From positions 186,045,174 to 186,109,173 of the forward strand of contig NC_079147.1 of NCBI RefSeq assembly GCF_945859685.1: a stretch of 64,000 nucleotides of DNA. The letters run 5' to 3'. The notes below the pieces were generated by a model. The model was not told the DNA's origin. It was given only the letters and a program-made list of their open reading frames with translations, and made no database searches. How positions within the stretch are numbered: the stretch's first letter is position 1; every line of letters begins with the position of its first letter. Origin of the DNA: Eupeodes corollae (lineage: Eukaryota; Arthropoda; Insecta; Diptera; Syrphidae). Both the position numbers and the translations under genes were made by a program. This document shows positions 23,300-34,249 of this stretch, piece after piece.

Positions 23300-23676
23300 G
23301 CTAATATAAATTGATATTAAGAATATTTTTCAAACGTAAGGGTAGGGCTCTCATGCCAAAAATCTTGGGTTCAATCCCTGCCTGTGCCACCTTAATTTAA
23401 AAAAAAGTACGGGTACTGTCTTGGGAGGATTTGACAAATCCTCCAACAGTAATTCTTGTCATAAAAGTGCTTCTTCAAATTAACTGTTTGGGTTCGGCAT
23501 AAAACTGTAGGTCCCCTCCATCCCTGGCAACTTAATTCTCACATAGGAATGGTTGAGAGTTGTTAGTCACTAGGCCCTAGTTCTCAATGGCCTGTTGCGC
23601 CACCTAATTTATGTGCCATTTATTTATGCCAAAGCTAATATAAATTGATATTAAGCATATTTTTCAAACGTAAGGG
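23300..23676. repeat. 43-bp direct repeat bracketing the SINE
   Basis: Left copy 23300-23342 and right copy 23634-23676, both starting GCTAATATAAATTGATATTA and ending CAAACGTAAGGG, with a single A/C difference. If it is a target-site duplication it is unusually long for a SINE; otherwise it is a local duplication that captured the insertion. Confidence 0.8.
23343..23633 (+). repeat. SINE family copy 3, flanked by a 43-bp direct repeat
   Basis: About 290 bp. The head has TCATGCCAAAAATCTTGGGTTC and a B-box-like GGGTTCAATCCC. The body has GACAAATCCTCC, GTAATTCTTGTCAT, ATAAAACTGTAGGTCCC, TCACTAGGCCCTAGTTCTC and TTGCGCCACC. This is the most complete copy in the window. The sequences at 23300-23342 and 23634-23676 repeat each other over 43 bp with one mismatch. 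Confidence 0.75.
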
Positions 23677-24639
23677 AATTTTAACCGATAAATTGAAATT
23701 AATTGTAATATTTTTAATTTACCAGATATCTAATTTGAAAAGTTAATTCAACCAAACTCCATACTTGAATCATTTGTAATTTCCATTGTGGCGTGATGGC
23801 CAATAAGGGTATTTATGTGATGAGATAAATTTCCGTTTTGCTCAAAGGTTTTATTTCCACCCAATGTCTGAAATAATTACGAAAACATATGTATAAATGT
23901 ATTATAATTTTGTTTAGATTAAGTCTAGAATTATCTCTTTCTTGAAAGTAGGAAATCATTTTTCTTCATTTATTAAACTCTTCGACTTTGTAAATTTACT
24001 TTGATCTGTACCATAATTACCCTAAAAAAACGTTGACAGTTTCACCAGATTTTTGCAGCTTTCATAAATATTATTAATAACCAAAGTTTTCCTTTATGAA
24101 ATATTTATTGAAGATGAATCCAGCTAAATACTAGGAACTAGTAAGCTTATATCAAAATCCTTTTTTCCTGTAGCGTTTTCTTATGGTTTATCAGAATTGT
24201 AAGAACTTGACTTCTAAAATTACTTTGACTTTTAACCTGATGTTAACTCACTTTTAAAAGTCATGAAATGAAGTCAATTTTAAAACTCTATTGTCTTGAA
24301 GTTTAATCAGAATGCAGTTATTTTGATATTATAAAGTCATTTAATAGTAAATTTTAAATGTAAAAAAATTTGGAAAGTCAGTAAGTCATTTGGAGGCAGT
24401 AATAAGCTCTTAAATCTATCTTGGACTGCCAAACTCATTCATCTGAAAATGGTCACAATCGGTCGTCAGCCTGGTTGACAAGTTTATAAATGTTTATTTT
24501 AAAATGCAATTAAATTTTCAATAATCAACAAAAAAAGAACTAAACTCTCAAAGGTATTCTGATATTAATAACATTTTATCTTGTAAACTGTTTCTAAGAA
24601 ATTGCTCAGGGTTTTCCATTCACACTCGTTCAGCAGTTG
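23677..24639. other. Gene-free AT-rich stretch
   Basis: No gene, repeat or mobile element recognised. Confidence 0.45.
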
Positions 24640-25262
24640 GATAGTCCTTATTCCTCAACTCATACAAAAATAGTTTTTTTTAAAGACTTGATTCCTCATA
24701 ATGACAACATACCTTTATTATGAAGTCAGTCTGCGGCTTGCTATGTAAGAGTTTTGGTAGTCTGCTTTCCAAGTAACGTAACAAGGCGTATTTTGGGGTT
24801 TTATACAATTCCTCTGGAATTTCTCAATTTCCTCGTACTCATATGACCCCCAAACTTGAGATTGAGAAGCATAGCAAAGAGTTAATTTAACTACTGCATT
24901 GAATATCTTATATTTTGCAAATAAAATTATTCTTTTGTTGAAAAAACACATTTTTCGGTGATAGGTTAAGCAAGTTTTAAGAGTTATTGGCTTCCCAAGT
25001 ATTTTACGTTTATAGCTGTTTCTAGAAAATGACCATCATAAGTCATTGCCTTTCATTATTAACTCTTGGATATCGTGCGTGCAAATACCATCATTTTTGA
25101 CTTATCTGTATTAATTGTTAGTCCCCATCTTTGGAAGTTACACGATAAGCGATTAATCATTAATTGCATATGTTCTAGTGATTCAGACGGTATGACAAGG
25201 TCATCTGCATATAATAACACATCAATGGTAGTATTTACAATTATTACTCCTCTGGTCAGAAA
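24640..25262 (-). mobile_element. LINE fragment (reverse transcriptase palm and thumb), family L1
   Basis: Minus-strand remnant of a non-LTR retrotransposon. Around 25220-25060 the minus strand reads YADDLVIPSESLEHMQLMIN and then WGLTINTDKSKMMVF, the catalytic YADD and downstream motif of LINE RT. At 24951-24718 it continues KYKIFNAVVKLTLCYASQ and YEEIEKFQRNCIK, matching the thumb region of the copies at 31.1, 32.9 and 58.7 kb. Several stops and frameshifts; dead. Here called family L1 for cross-reference only, not the mammalian L1 clade. Confidence 0.75.
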
Positions 25263-25370
25263 ATTATCTAGTTTTCAGATTTTGATCAAAAACAAATAAG
25301 AGCAATGAATTCTAAAAATAATAGTTTTGACTTGATTTAAAAACAAGCTTATAGAAAGAAGAACTAACTG
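25262..25370 (+). repeat. Fragment of the palindromic-element arm
   Basis: Matches the inner part of the right arm of the 38.4-39.6 kb palindrome: ATCTAGTTTTCAG, ATCAAAAA-AAATAAG-GCAAT, then GTTTTGACTTGATTTAAAAA and CAAGCT. It lies between two LINE fragments of opposite orientation. Confidence 0.6.
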
Positions 25371-25374
25371 CAAG

Positions 25375-26530
25375 AACTCAAAGGAATTTTGGAGTAATGT
25401 AAATTAAAGTAAATTGGGTGGACGTAATAGAAATATGGTGAATACTCTCAGAGCTGAGACACTTGCTGCTCATATTAAAACACTTTCACAGTCAGTGAAT
25501 TTGATAGTCCAATAACTTTGAGTGATTTGGAAACAAGTTTGAGTAAGGCGAAGAATAACAAAGCTCCAGCGTAGACGGGATTCTTGTCGAGTTTTACAAA
25601 AACAGCACTGACCAATTTAAAAACCATCTTGTGGAATACTTTAACAAGTTATATAATGATGCTTAAGTGCACAAAAAACTACAATAAAGCAGTTATTTTT
25701 GCCATTTTCAAGAAAGGAGATTCAAATATTTCGGAAAACTACAGAGGAATTTCTATGCTTAACTCTATGAGGAAGATTCTGACTTCAATTCTGTACGAAA
25801 GGCTCACCAATTGGATCGAGAACACTAATCGTCTAAGCAAGTTTCAAGCTTTCGGTCGGCCTTTCCAACGGTGGATCACATTTTTGCACTTACCAGGATT
25901 GCCAGAAAGTCTATTGAAAAGAAAAAGAAATTGCATGCTTGTTTTGTAGATTTCAAAGCAGAATTTGATAAGGTCAACAGACAGGCTTTAATGTATAAGC
26001 TCTCATTACGAGGAATCTCTCGAAAATTCCTGATAATTTTAAAATTTTGGAGTCATCAAGCGCCTCTGTATGGGATGGATCAGAGTTTTCGGATTGGTTT
26101 GCAACAATAGAGTGTGTTCCAAAAGGCTTCAGTTTCAGGCCAATAATGTTTTGTTTAACGACGATATCTGTGATGAACTTCTAGGAGGAATACTCTTCAC
26201 CGATATCCAAGTGAAAGCTTTGCTATACGTGGAAAATTTAGTTGTAGTAAACGAAAATCCTTTCACAAATAAACAGATTGAACTCCTTCTGAGAGTTCAC
26301 GTCAACGCAAAATGACGATTTTTGAGACGCATCAAAAAAGAAGGCTGCCGGTCACTCAATAATAAACCCATTGAAGTATTAAAAGGGTTTAAATATCTTG
26401 GAGTTTTGCTTACACATAATTTAAATTTGTTCTAAGCACGTCAAACAAAAAATTGAAGAGGCTAAAATTGCATTGCCAAAGTTTTTTGCAAATCCAAAAA
26501 TCGATCTTGTTTCAAAATATCGGGTCTTTC
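25375..26530 (+). mobile_element. LINE copy, family L1, 5' part (interrupted by an LTR element)
   Basis: Degenerate + strand RT: FDSPITLSDLETSLSKAKNN (25497-25556), ENYRGISMLNSMRKILTSIL, KKKKLHACFVDFKAEFDKVN, and near 26215 a mutated active site (LLYVENLVVV in place of YADD), then FKYLGVLLTHN and KYRVFL. Several frameshifts and stops. At 26530 it is cut by the LTR retrotransposon and resumes at 31103. Family clade not assigned; the RT order and a later C-terminal zinc finger fit I/Jockey-type LINEs. Confidence 0.78.
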
Positions 26531-26659
26531 TGTTAGAGTAAGTGTTATACAGTATAACAACATGTACACTAACTAAGTAGGTACATGCTTATATGACATC
26601 AACATTATCATAATAAAGTGAGTTATATCTTGTCAGCCGTGTGTTTCACTTGTATAATA
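26531..26659 (+). repeat. 5' LTR of the mag-like element
   Basis: 129 bp, starts TGTTAGAGTAAGTG and ends TGTATAATA. An AATAAAG near 26610 can serve as the polyadenylation signal. Apparently identical to 30974-31102. Confidence 0.9.
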
Positions 26660-26729
26660 TGGTGTCAGATGTAAACCAAAAAAAAAAATTGAAGAAAATA
26701 AATCGAAAATTAATTATATTTAAAACAAA

Positions 26730-28595
26730 ATGACAGAAGATAAAGTCAAAGTTATTAATAATAATTATAAGCAAGTGGCCGTGGATAGTGGTTCCTTACG
26801 TCCTCTTGATTTAAAGTCAACAAATCTGGCGGCTGCTTGGAAAATTTGGAAAAAGCAATTTAAAATATTTCTAGCCGCAAGTGATCTTCTCAGTGACTCA
26901 GACTTCAGAAAAAATTCATTACTTCTTCACCACATAGGACCTGAATCTTTTGAAATCTTTGATTCTTTCGATGTGGATGAGGAAACTATAAAGCATGCCG
27001 ATTTAATTACAAAATTTGATGCATATTTCCTTCCAAAATGTAATGTTATCATGGAACGGTTTAATTTTTTCTCGCGACGTCAAAGTACATCTGAGTCGAT
27101 TGATGAATTCTTAACGGCACTTAAAAATCTAAGCAAAACATGTAATTTTGGCACTCTTAAAGATGAATTGGTTAGGGACTTATTTATTTGTGGTCTAAAC
27201 CAAAGTCATCAATTTATTCGCGAAAAATTATTAAATGAATCATCAAAAAATCTCGAAGAAATAATCCAAATTGCTAAATCTCTGGAAATAGCAAAGCAGC
27301 AGTCTAAAGAATTTATTCATGGAAGTAATGGAGAAGACAACAGCAAAGTAGAGTTTATTGGCAGCATTCGAGAAAGAGAGAGACAACAGCAATGGAGCAA
27401 CCAAGGAAAAAGAAACAACAACTTCCGCAAAACCAAAAATCAAATTCAGCATGAGCCTAGCGGGTCAAATAATAATCAACTAAATACATGCGGAAGATGT
27501 GGCCAACGGCATTTTTACAATAAATGCCCTGCATGGGGAGTTACATGTCAGCAGTGCAGGGGAAAGAATCACTATGCGAAAATGTGCAACACAAATAAAA
27601 TTAAGAAAACAATCGGTAACATAGAAGCAGAAGGGGAATCAGCTACACAATCATCTGAAGAAGACCTTTTTATAGGAAAAATAATGAGTTCAACATACAC
27701 CAAGGCATGGAATGTAGACATTGACATCAACAATCAAGTGGTGGTGGCTCAAGTAGATACCGGAGCAGAGGGAAACATAATGTCAATAAAGAAATTTGAA
27801 ATGTTAAATTTGGACAAAAACTTGATTAAAGAAACTAATACTAATTTGTTAACCTTTTCGGGAGAAAAATTAAGAGTTAAAGGAAAATGTAAATTATATT
27901 GTCTTTTTAAGAACAATGGTATTTATCTTGATTTTTATATACTTGAAATGAATTGTAAAACTGTAATAGGTTTAGATACTTCTATTAAATTGAATTTGGT
28001 GAAAAATATTAATATTGTACGTGGTGCTAAAAATCAAGGAATAAAAGGTTCAAATATGCTTTTGGAAAAATATAAAGAAGCTTTTAATGGGCTGGGCTGT
28101 CTTAAAAACAAGTGTAAATTGGTTTTAAAAGAAAATGTTTTACCGGTAGTGGAACCACCACGAAAAATACCATTTGATTTACAAAAGGAACTAAAAACTG
28201 AGCTTAAACGAATGGAAAATTTAGGGGTGATAGTGCAAGAAAATCAACCAACAAAGTGGGTGAACTCAATTGTGTTAGTTAGAAAGGCTAATGGAAACCT
28301 GAGGGTTTGTTTGGATCCTAGACACTTGAACAAGGTAATAATGCGTCCCCATTTTCCTTTTTCAGATATTGATGAGGTAAAATCTCGCCTTTCAAATGCA
28401 AAATATTTCAGTAGTTTGGATGCTAATAGCGGCTTTTGGATGATACCCTTGGAAGAAGAATCATCTAAGCTATGTACATTTAATACACCTTTTGGTAGAT
28501 ACAGGTTTATTAGATTACCATTTGGAGTCAATGCGGCTCCTGAAATATTTCATGCAGAAATGATAAAGCATTTTTTCACATACCAAATGTTGTAA
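26730..28595 (+). CDS. Gag-Pol N-terminal part of the mag-like element (gag, protease, half of RT)
   Basis: 621 codons. A Gag domain fills roughly residues 25-200. Two zinc knuckles lie at about 254-266 (C-X2-C-X3-H-X4-C) and 273-286 (C-X2-C-X4-H-X4-C). The protease motif AQVDTGAEGNIMS is near 339, and RT starts at about 480 (RKIPFDLQKELKTELKRMEN, then SSLDANSGFWMI and FGRYRFIRLPFG). The frame breaks at a run of six T (28571-28576), just before the YIDD active site; residues after it (HFFTYQML) are out of frame. ATG 26730 lies 70 bp after the 5' LTR and is the first Met of the frame. Confidence 0.88.
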   Translation: MTEDKVKVINNNYKQVAVDSGSLRPLDLKSTNLAAAWKIWKKQFKIFLAASDLLSDSDFRKNSLLLHHIGPESFEIFDSFDVDEETIKHADLITKFDAYFLPKCNVIMERFNFFSRRQSTSESIDEFLTALKNLSKTCNFGTLKDELVRDLFICGLNQSHQFIREKLLNESSKNLEEIIQIAKSLEIAKQQSKEFIHGSNGEDNSKVEFIGSIRERERQQQWSNQGKRNNNFRKTKNQIQHEPSGSNNNQLNTCGRCGQRHFYNKCPAWGVTCQQCRGKNHYAKMCNTNKIKKTIGNIEAEGESATQSSEEDLFIGKIMSSTYTKAWNVDIDINNQVVVAQVDTGAEGNIMSIKKFEMLNLDKNLIKETNTNLLTFSGEKLRVKGKCKLYCLFKNNGIYLDFYILEMNCKTVIGLDTSIKLNLVKNINIVRGAKNQGIKGSNMLLEKYKEAFNGLGCLKNKCKLVLKENVLPVVEPPRKIPFDLQKELKTELKRMENLGVIVQENQPTKWVNSIVLVRKANGNLRVCLDPRHLNKVIMRPHFPFSDIDEVKSRLSNAKYFSSLDANSGFWMIPLEEESSKLCTFNTPFGRYRFIRLPFGVNAAPEIFHAEMIKHFFTYQML

Positions 28596-30784
28596 TTTAT
28601 ATAGACGATTTTTTAATATACGGTGCCACTCAAGAGGAGCACGATAAATATTTGAATATGGTTCTCAAAAAAGCTCAGGAAATAGGTCTAAAATTTAATC
28701 GAGAGAAGTCTTGTATAGGAGTTAAAGAGATAAAATACATTGGTCATATTTTCAATGAATTTGGGGTCCGACCCGATGAAAGTAAAATAGAAGCTATTAT
28801 GAAAATGCCTCGTCCTAGTTGTGTTAAAGACCTTCAACGATTTTTAGGTATGGTTAATTATCTGGGCTCATTTATTAAAGAGCTAGCAATTGAAAATGAG
28901 CATTTAAGGCAGTTGCTTAAAAAAGAAGTTGAGTGGCATTGGGAAGAAAGGCATGAAAATGAGTTTCTAAATCTTAAGCTCCTAATATCAAAAGCTCCTG
29001 TTTTAGCTTACTTTGACAATGGTAAGGCAATAAAACTTTCTGTTGATGCTTCTCAATCAGCTGTGGGAGCTGTCATACAGCAGGCAAATAAACCCATTGC
29101 TTATGCATCAGCCACCTTAACGTTAAGCCAAAGAAATTATGCGCAAATCGAAAAAGAATTGTTCGCCATTCTTTTTGGCTGCAATCGCTTTCACAAATTT
29201 TTGTTTGGAAGAGAAGTTCTGGTTGAAACAGACCATAAGCCTCTTATACCATTGTTTGAAAAACCTTTGTATAAGGTGCCTACGCGACTTCAAAGAATGA
29301 TGCTGAAATTACAAGCTTACAATCTAAAAGTAATTTATAAGCCAGGAAAAGATATGGTCATTGCTGATACTTTGTCAAGGGCAGCCTTATTAGAAGAAGC
29401 ATTACCTCAATTAGAAAATGAAATGGAAATACATTGCAATCTCGTGTCGTCAAGCTTGCCAGTCAGTGATGAAAAACTAGATCAAATTCGTAAAGAAACA
29501 TTAGTAGATGAAATCTTAGTTAAGCTTAAACAATATTATAGGCAAGGGTGGCCAGAGATAAAAAATAACATAGATCCATTAGTACTGCCCTATTTTAAAA
29601 TAAAAAATGAAATTCACGTCGTCAGTGGAATTGTTTTTATGAACAACAGAATTGTTATACCAAAGTCAATGCGTTCAGAAATTTTGAATCTTATACATGA
29701 AGGACATATGGGCTCTAAAAAATGTATCAGTCTGGCTAAATCATTGGTATATTGGCCAAATTTGAATTCAGATATAAAGAACATAGTCGATAATTGTGAA
29801 ATATGTTTAAAGTATAGAGTTTCAAACGTCAAAGAACCGTTGATGTCCCATGAAATTTTCCCCTTGCCTTGGCACAAAATCGGAATTGATCTTTTTGAAT
29901 TTCAAAAGAAAGTTTACATGCTAGTTGTTGACTATTACTCTAAATATATTGAAATCGCTCTTTTAAATAGTGGTTTTGCTAGCAAAAAACTAATTTTGGA
30001 ACTTAAATCTATATTGGCTCGGCACGGCATTCCGAAAATAGTGGTAAGTGACAATGGACCACCTTTTTCGTCGACAGAATTTAACCACTTTTGCAAATCT
30101 TGGAACATTGAACATGTCACATCTAGTCCTTATACACCGAGGTCAAATGGTCTTGCAGAAAGATCAATTCAAACTATAAAACGATTGTTGAAAAAAACCT
30201 TAGAAAGTAATTCCGATCCATATATTGCACTTTTAAATTACAGGGCAACACCGAATTTTACTACATACTCACCCGCAGAATTGTTGATGAATAGAAAACT
30301 AAAAACTAAAATTCCAACCAATTTTGAAAATTTAAAGCCTGTTAGAGTAGATGAGCAAAAGGTTAATTTGGCCTTTAAAACTAATAATGAAACAATGAAA
30401 AAATATTATAATCGAACAACAAAACCCTTAAAAGAATTAGAGAATGGGGAAAATATATATTATCAGAAAATTCCTAAATCAATTTGGTACCCGGGAGTTG
30501 TTAAGGAGAAATGTTCAGAGCCTCGATCGTATTTAATTCAGGATGAAAATAATCAGATTTATCGACGTAATAGGCAGCAAATTAGAAAGGTTCCCTCGCC
30601 ACCGAACAAACCAATTGTTGAAACTTTGTTGGATCCACAAAGTAGTCCATCAAGTGATGGTTCAGTTTTGAGTTCTGAATGTGATAACGAAGATCATATT
30701 TTAGCTTCAAAAAATAATAAACCAATGACATCTAGATCTGGAAGACCACTCAGGCCACCAGATCGATTAACATATTATAACTAA
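28577..30784 (+). pseudogene. Pol C-terminal part of the mag-like element (RT active site, RNase H, integrase)
   Basis: Open frame continuing the polyprotein after a one-base shift; the first in-frame Met is at 28652 but the domain starts upstream. It begins with RT YIDDFLIYGA. RNase H runs from LSVDASQSAVGAVI through ETDHKPL to VIADTLSR. The integrase zinc domain (HEGHMGSKKC ... NCEICLKYR) is followed by the catalytic triad residues in DLFEF, VVSDNGPPFSS and SNGLAERSIQ, then a C-terminal domain (IWYPGVVKEK). It ends 190 bp before the 3' LTR. Apart from the single shift the frame is open for over 700 codons. Confidence 0.85.
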
Positions 30785-30973
30785 AATACACTTTTTTTTA
30801 ATACTGATATCGAAATCTATAAAATACTTGATCTTGTACCACATAATATTTAAATTTACATACATATATTGCTATGAATTATGATATATATTATTAAAGG
30901 TATATATTTTACATTATTATGATTAGATATATTAAAAAGCTTAGTATTATATTAATATATATTAAAAGGGAGA

Positions 30974-31102
30974 TGTTAGAGTAAGTGTTATACAGTATAA
31001 CAACATGTACACTAACTAAGTAGGTACATGCTTATATGACATCAACATTATCATAATAAAGTGAGTTATATCTTGTCAGCCGTGTGTTTCACTTGTATAA
31101 TA
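30974..31102 (+). repeat. 3' LTR of the mag-like element
   Basis: 129-bp partner of the LTR at 26531, preceded by a purine tract (30963-30973) and followed by the target duplication CTTTC. Confidence 0.9.
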
Positions 31103-31730
31103 CTTTCAAGCAACTGTCAACACTTGTATGTGGTACTGTGCTCAAGTTTTGGATACTTGGCTCTCGAGAAGTTTGAAGCAATTCAAAGTCATTTTTTCAA
31201 ACGCTTGTTTAGATTACCTAATTCAACACCAAATTGTGCTATTTACGTGGAGTCTTGCGTTACGCCAATATATACTCAAAACCTCAAAATGAACTCTGAT
31301 TATTTATTAAGAGTGATGAAAGAAGCCTTCATAAAACCATCTTGCTAAGCCTTCATAAAACCATCTTGTTAAGCCTAACGCCATTTAATGACACCCCTTT
31401 TAAAGAATGAAGTCAGCTAGCTATCTCACATGAAGCTAACTTAACTTTATTGGAGTTAAATGTCAATGAATGGAGCTCTATGTTTGCAAATGTTACTGCT
31501 TAAATTGATGAAAGAAATTACAATCAGCATATCTCTAAAGCTTTGTCAACATCCTCCAGGAACACTTATAGGAACCTCAATAACCAATTATCATCAGAAG
31601 CTAACTGTTTAAATAACGAGTTACCGACCGCAGCTTCAAATTAAATCTTTAGAGCACGAGTTAAAATTTTAAATCTTAAATCTTAAAATTTTTAATCATA
31701 AAATATTTAATGGTTCACTAGGATGCTCCA
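31103..31730 (+). mobile_element. LINE copy, family L1, continuation after the LTR element
   Basis: Resumes the LINE cut at 26530: FGYLALEKFEAIQSHFFKRL, then LPNSTPNCAIYVES and YTQNLKMNSDYLLRVMKEA, then a degenerate tail with RNTYRNLNNQLSSEA. A 24-bp tandem duplication (31325-31348 and 31349-31372) disturbs the frame. It stops where the reverse-strand LINE tail begins at 31738, before the zinc-finger region. Confidence 0.75.
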
Positions 31731-31737
31731 CCCTATA

Positions 31738-33168
31738 GAGATTAGATTAGATTATATTAAATTCTTTATTTTGTTAATAAAATTACATTAATTTAAAGCT
31801 AAGAATATAAGAACATGGCGTAGTTGCCGTCTGCCTGATAGATCAGTTAAAAATAGTTTAACATTATGAAAGTTTTTTTTTGTTTTGTTTTTAGTACAAG
31901 AAAATAAAAACTGTTTTTTTAATTATTTTTCTTAACAATTTTCAACTATAACCGATGAATAATTTACTAACTGTAATATTTATAAAAAGAAGATAAATAA
32001 AACAATTTTGAATGATTTGACATTTGACACAAAAAATATGAGTTTAAAAAGCTCTATTTTTTTTCAATTTTGCATTCTAATTGATTTGAGACTTAAAACA
32101 TCAATTTTGCCGTGATTTGAAACACAAAATCTTCAAAATAAACTTTTCCGTTTTTAAAAACAATTTTAGTAAGTTCAATTTTGCCGTAATTTGAAACACA
32201 AAAAATATTGAATTCTCAATCGCCAAAGCTGCAAACATGACCGCTCAAAAGCTACTTCTATAAGCTAAAGCATGTTTGCAAAATTTAAACAGATCCAACC
32301 ACTCTGCCCGTTAAGAATGTCAATAAGTTGGTCCATAGACCAAAAACTTACTTGGAAGTATAGCCGTCGTATTTCTTTTAATATTGGACAAACTGCTTTG
32401 AAATGATTTATATCCTCCACGTCTCTTCTTTTGCAGAGAGTGCAAATTTGTGAGAGGTCCGATCTATGCGGGAAAAAAGTTGAGATTAAGGATCTCGACT
32501 CTAGCTTTAAAAATGGTGCCGATAGTTCCGAAGTCATTTCTTTACAAAAATAGTTTGAAGTTGATGACAATTGATGGTTTAAGCGCTTGTACTATATGTT
32601 TCTGCTTGCGGATGAGGATGAACTTTGCAGGTGTTCTAAATAAAGTGTTTCATCAATTTTAGCTATCGAAAACCGCGAACATATTTTGCCATTCCTCTAC
32701 ATTATTTTCCCTTAAAGAGAGTACTATATCAACTCCTGCAGAAAGCGCGTTCTATTCCTTGAAGGGAAAAGGATTTTTACGGAGCAGTCTAATCAAGATC
32801 GTCTTATGAAGCCCATTTTCTCTTTTCAGAACCTTAGCTAAATAGTCGGAGTGCCGTTTCAGATTCTGAATATATATCGGTGCTATTTCCGATTCAATAT
32901 GTATGGGGTACGTAGGTGTAGCGTTAGGCAGTTTAAAAAGTCTTTTAAAAAAGTATCTTTGTAAAGTCTCAAATTCCTCTATTTGAGCGTATCCAAAGCC
33001 TTGGACACCGTAACATAAGCAAGAATTTATTGTTGCATTGAAGACTCTGTACTTTGATGAGTGGTCAATAAGTTGGTTGTTAAAAAATTGGGCCACATCA
33101 GGTTTGGCCCAGTTTTCTCTTACGCATGATTGCTCTAGTTTAGATTATACACCTAGATATTTAAACTA
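31738..33168 (-). mobile_element. LINE copy, family L1, reverse strand, C-terminal half and 3' end
   Basis: From 33168 downward: FKYLGV, KYRVFNATINSCLCYGVQGF and LPNATPTYPIHIESEIAP (33096-32752). A C-terminal zinc-finger-like segment (CTLCKRRDVEDINHFKAVC) lies at 32570-32265. The 3' end near 31738-31840 has the AGGCAGACGGCA phrase and a final tail of ATCTAATCTAATC repeats. Between 31860 and 32250 lie degenerate repeats of about 70 bp containing CAATTTTGCCGT and TTTGAAACACAAAA (for example 32103 and 32178). Dead by frameshifts. Confidence 0.75.
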
Positions 33169-33378
33169 ACTCAGGATGTTGGCGAATCTTTGATTAAAGT
33201 TTAACTGTATGCAGACGATCTGGTACTTTTGGCGGATATCCCATTATATGTTTCTTGTATTATGAAATGTCAAATCAGGCAGACGGCAGAATTGCTGAGT
33301 CCTTATTCTTAAATAAGAATTATTGTTAAACTTGAATAAAAAAAAAATAAAGAATTTATATGTCTATCTAATCTCTAT
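33169..33378 (+). mobile_element. Short LINE fragment, family L1, RT active site fused to 3' tail
   Basis: Plus-strand piece with YADDLVLLADIPLY (about 33208-33250), jumping directly to the 3'-terminal phrase AGGCAGACGGCAGAATT and a tail with TCTATCTAATCTCTATCTAA. A large internal deletion therefore joins the palm domain to the 3' end. Confidence 0.65.
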
Positions 33379-33578
33379 CTAATGTATAACACCTAATTTT
33401 AAGTATAATCAATATTTTTAAATTAATTTTTTTCATTCAACGTACATATTTTTTTGTTAATGCCCCTATCGCCTAAACGGGGGGAGATAGACCCCCTTCC
33501 TATATTAGATTCTTTTTAACTGTTCTATAAAAATCCGTCATTTAACTTTTTCGCCTGAGTAATCGCACTCTCCCCATT
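33379..33578 (+). repeat. Single arm of the palindromic DNA element
   Basis: Homologous to the right arm of the palindrome at 39432-39631: AAGTACAT-like block, GCCCCTATCGCCTAAACGGG, GGGAGATAGACCCCC, ending CGCACTCTCCCC. The end, read inward, is GGGGAGAGTGCGAT, nearly the same as the left end of the full element. It abuts the LINE tail, so the LINE probably inserted in or next to this copy. Confidence 0.7.
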
Positions 33579-34249
33579 AATTGCCTCATTAACTCAGTGC
33601 CTTAACTTAAATTTCAATCTACTCAGGCTTAAGGTTCTTTCGAAAATCCTAAAGTGTTAACTGTCATGATGTTGATATTAATTATTTTACCATTTTATTT
33701 GTTATACTTTGAATTTTGAATACTTGTTCTAAACAAAACAAATTAGTTACTTCTGAATATTTTTAGTCATATGAAAACATTTCTTATTTCATTATAAAAT
33801 ATTTTATCGAACTGGAAACTTGAATTTTAAAACCAAGAAAAAAACCATTGTGAATTACACATTTCTCTTGAATGGTAAAAATAAAATCCCAACCCCCTTA
33901 TCTACTATTAAATATGTTTACACCCAAACTTAAAGAGACTTGTTTATTGATTCCATTAATGATTTCTCTTAATCCGACAGCATTTGTTTTCGTACTGAAT
34001 TTTAAACTAAAATAAACAATTTTAATACAAACAAAATCAATGTAATGCTCTAAAATAAAGTCATTTCTCACACAACAAATCAAATTAAAGAATTCTTTTA
34101 TATTGTTATAAAATAATATGCAAAATGTTTCAAGGAAATATTGTGCAAAATAAACTCTCTTAATTCTTTATACATTTTCTTTCTCTTTAACATTCAACTA
34201 CAAAAGAAACACACAAAAAAAGAGAACAAAAAACATCGAAAAAACCACT
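33579..34249. other. Gene-free AT-rich stretch
   Basis: No gene or mobile element recognised. Confidence 0.4.

Larger units (their letters stand above)
26531..31102 (+). mobile_element. Mag-like Ty3/gypsy LTR retrotransposon with 129-bp LTRs
   Basis: A 4.57-kb element inserted in a LINE. The LTRs (26531-26659 and 30974-31102) read as identical. The 5-bp target duplication is CTTTC (26526-26530 and 31103-31107). Directly after the 5' LTR comes TGGTGTCAGATG, a tRNA primer site of the type seen in mag-group elements, and a purine tract AAAAGGGAGA precedes the 3' LTR. Gag has the C-X2-C-X3-H-X4-C first knuckle common in the mag group. There is no env. Identical LTRs show it inserted recently, after the LINE had already decayed. 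Confidence 0.9.
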
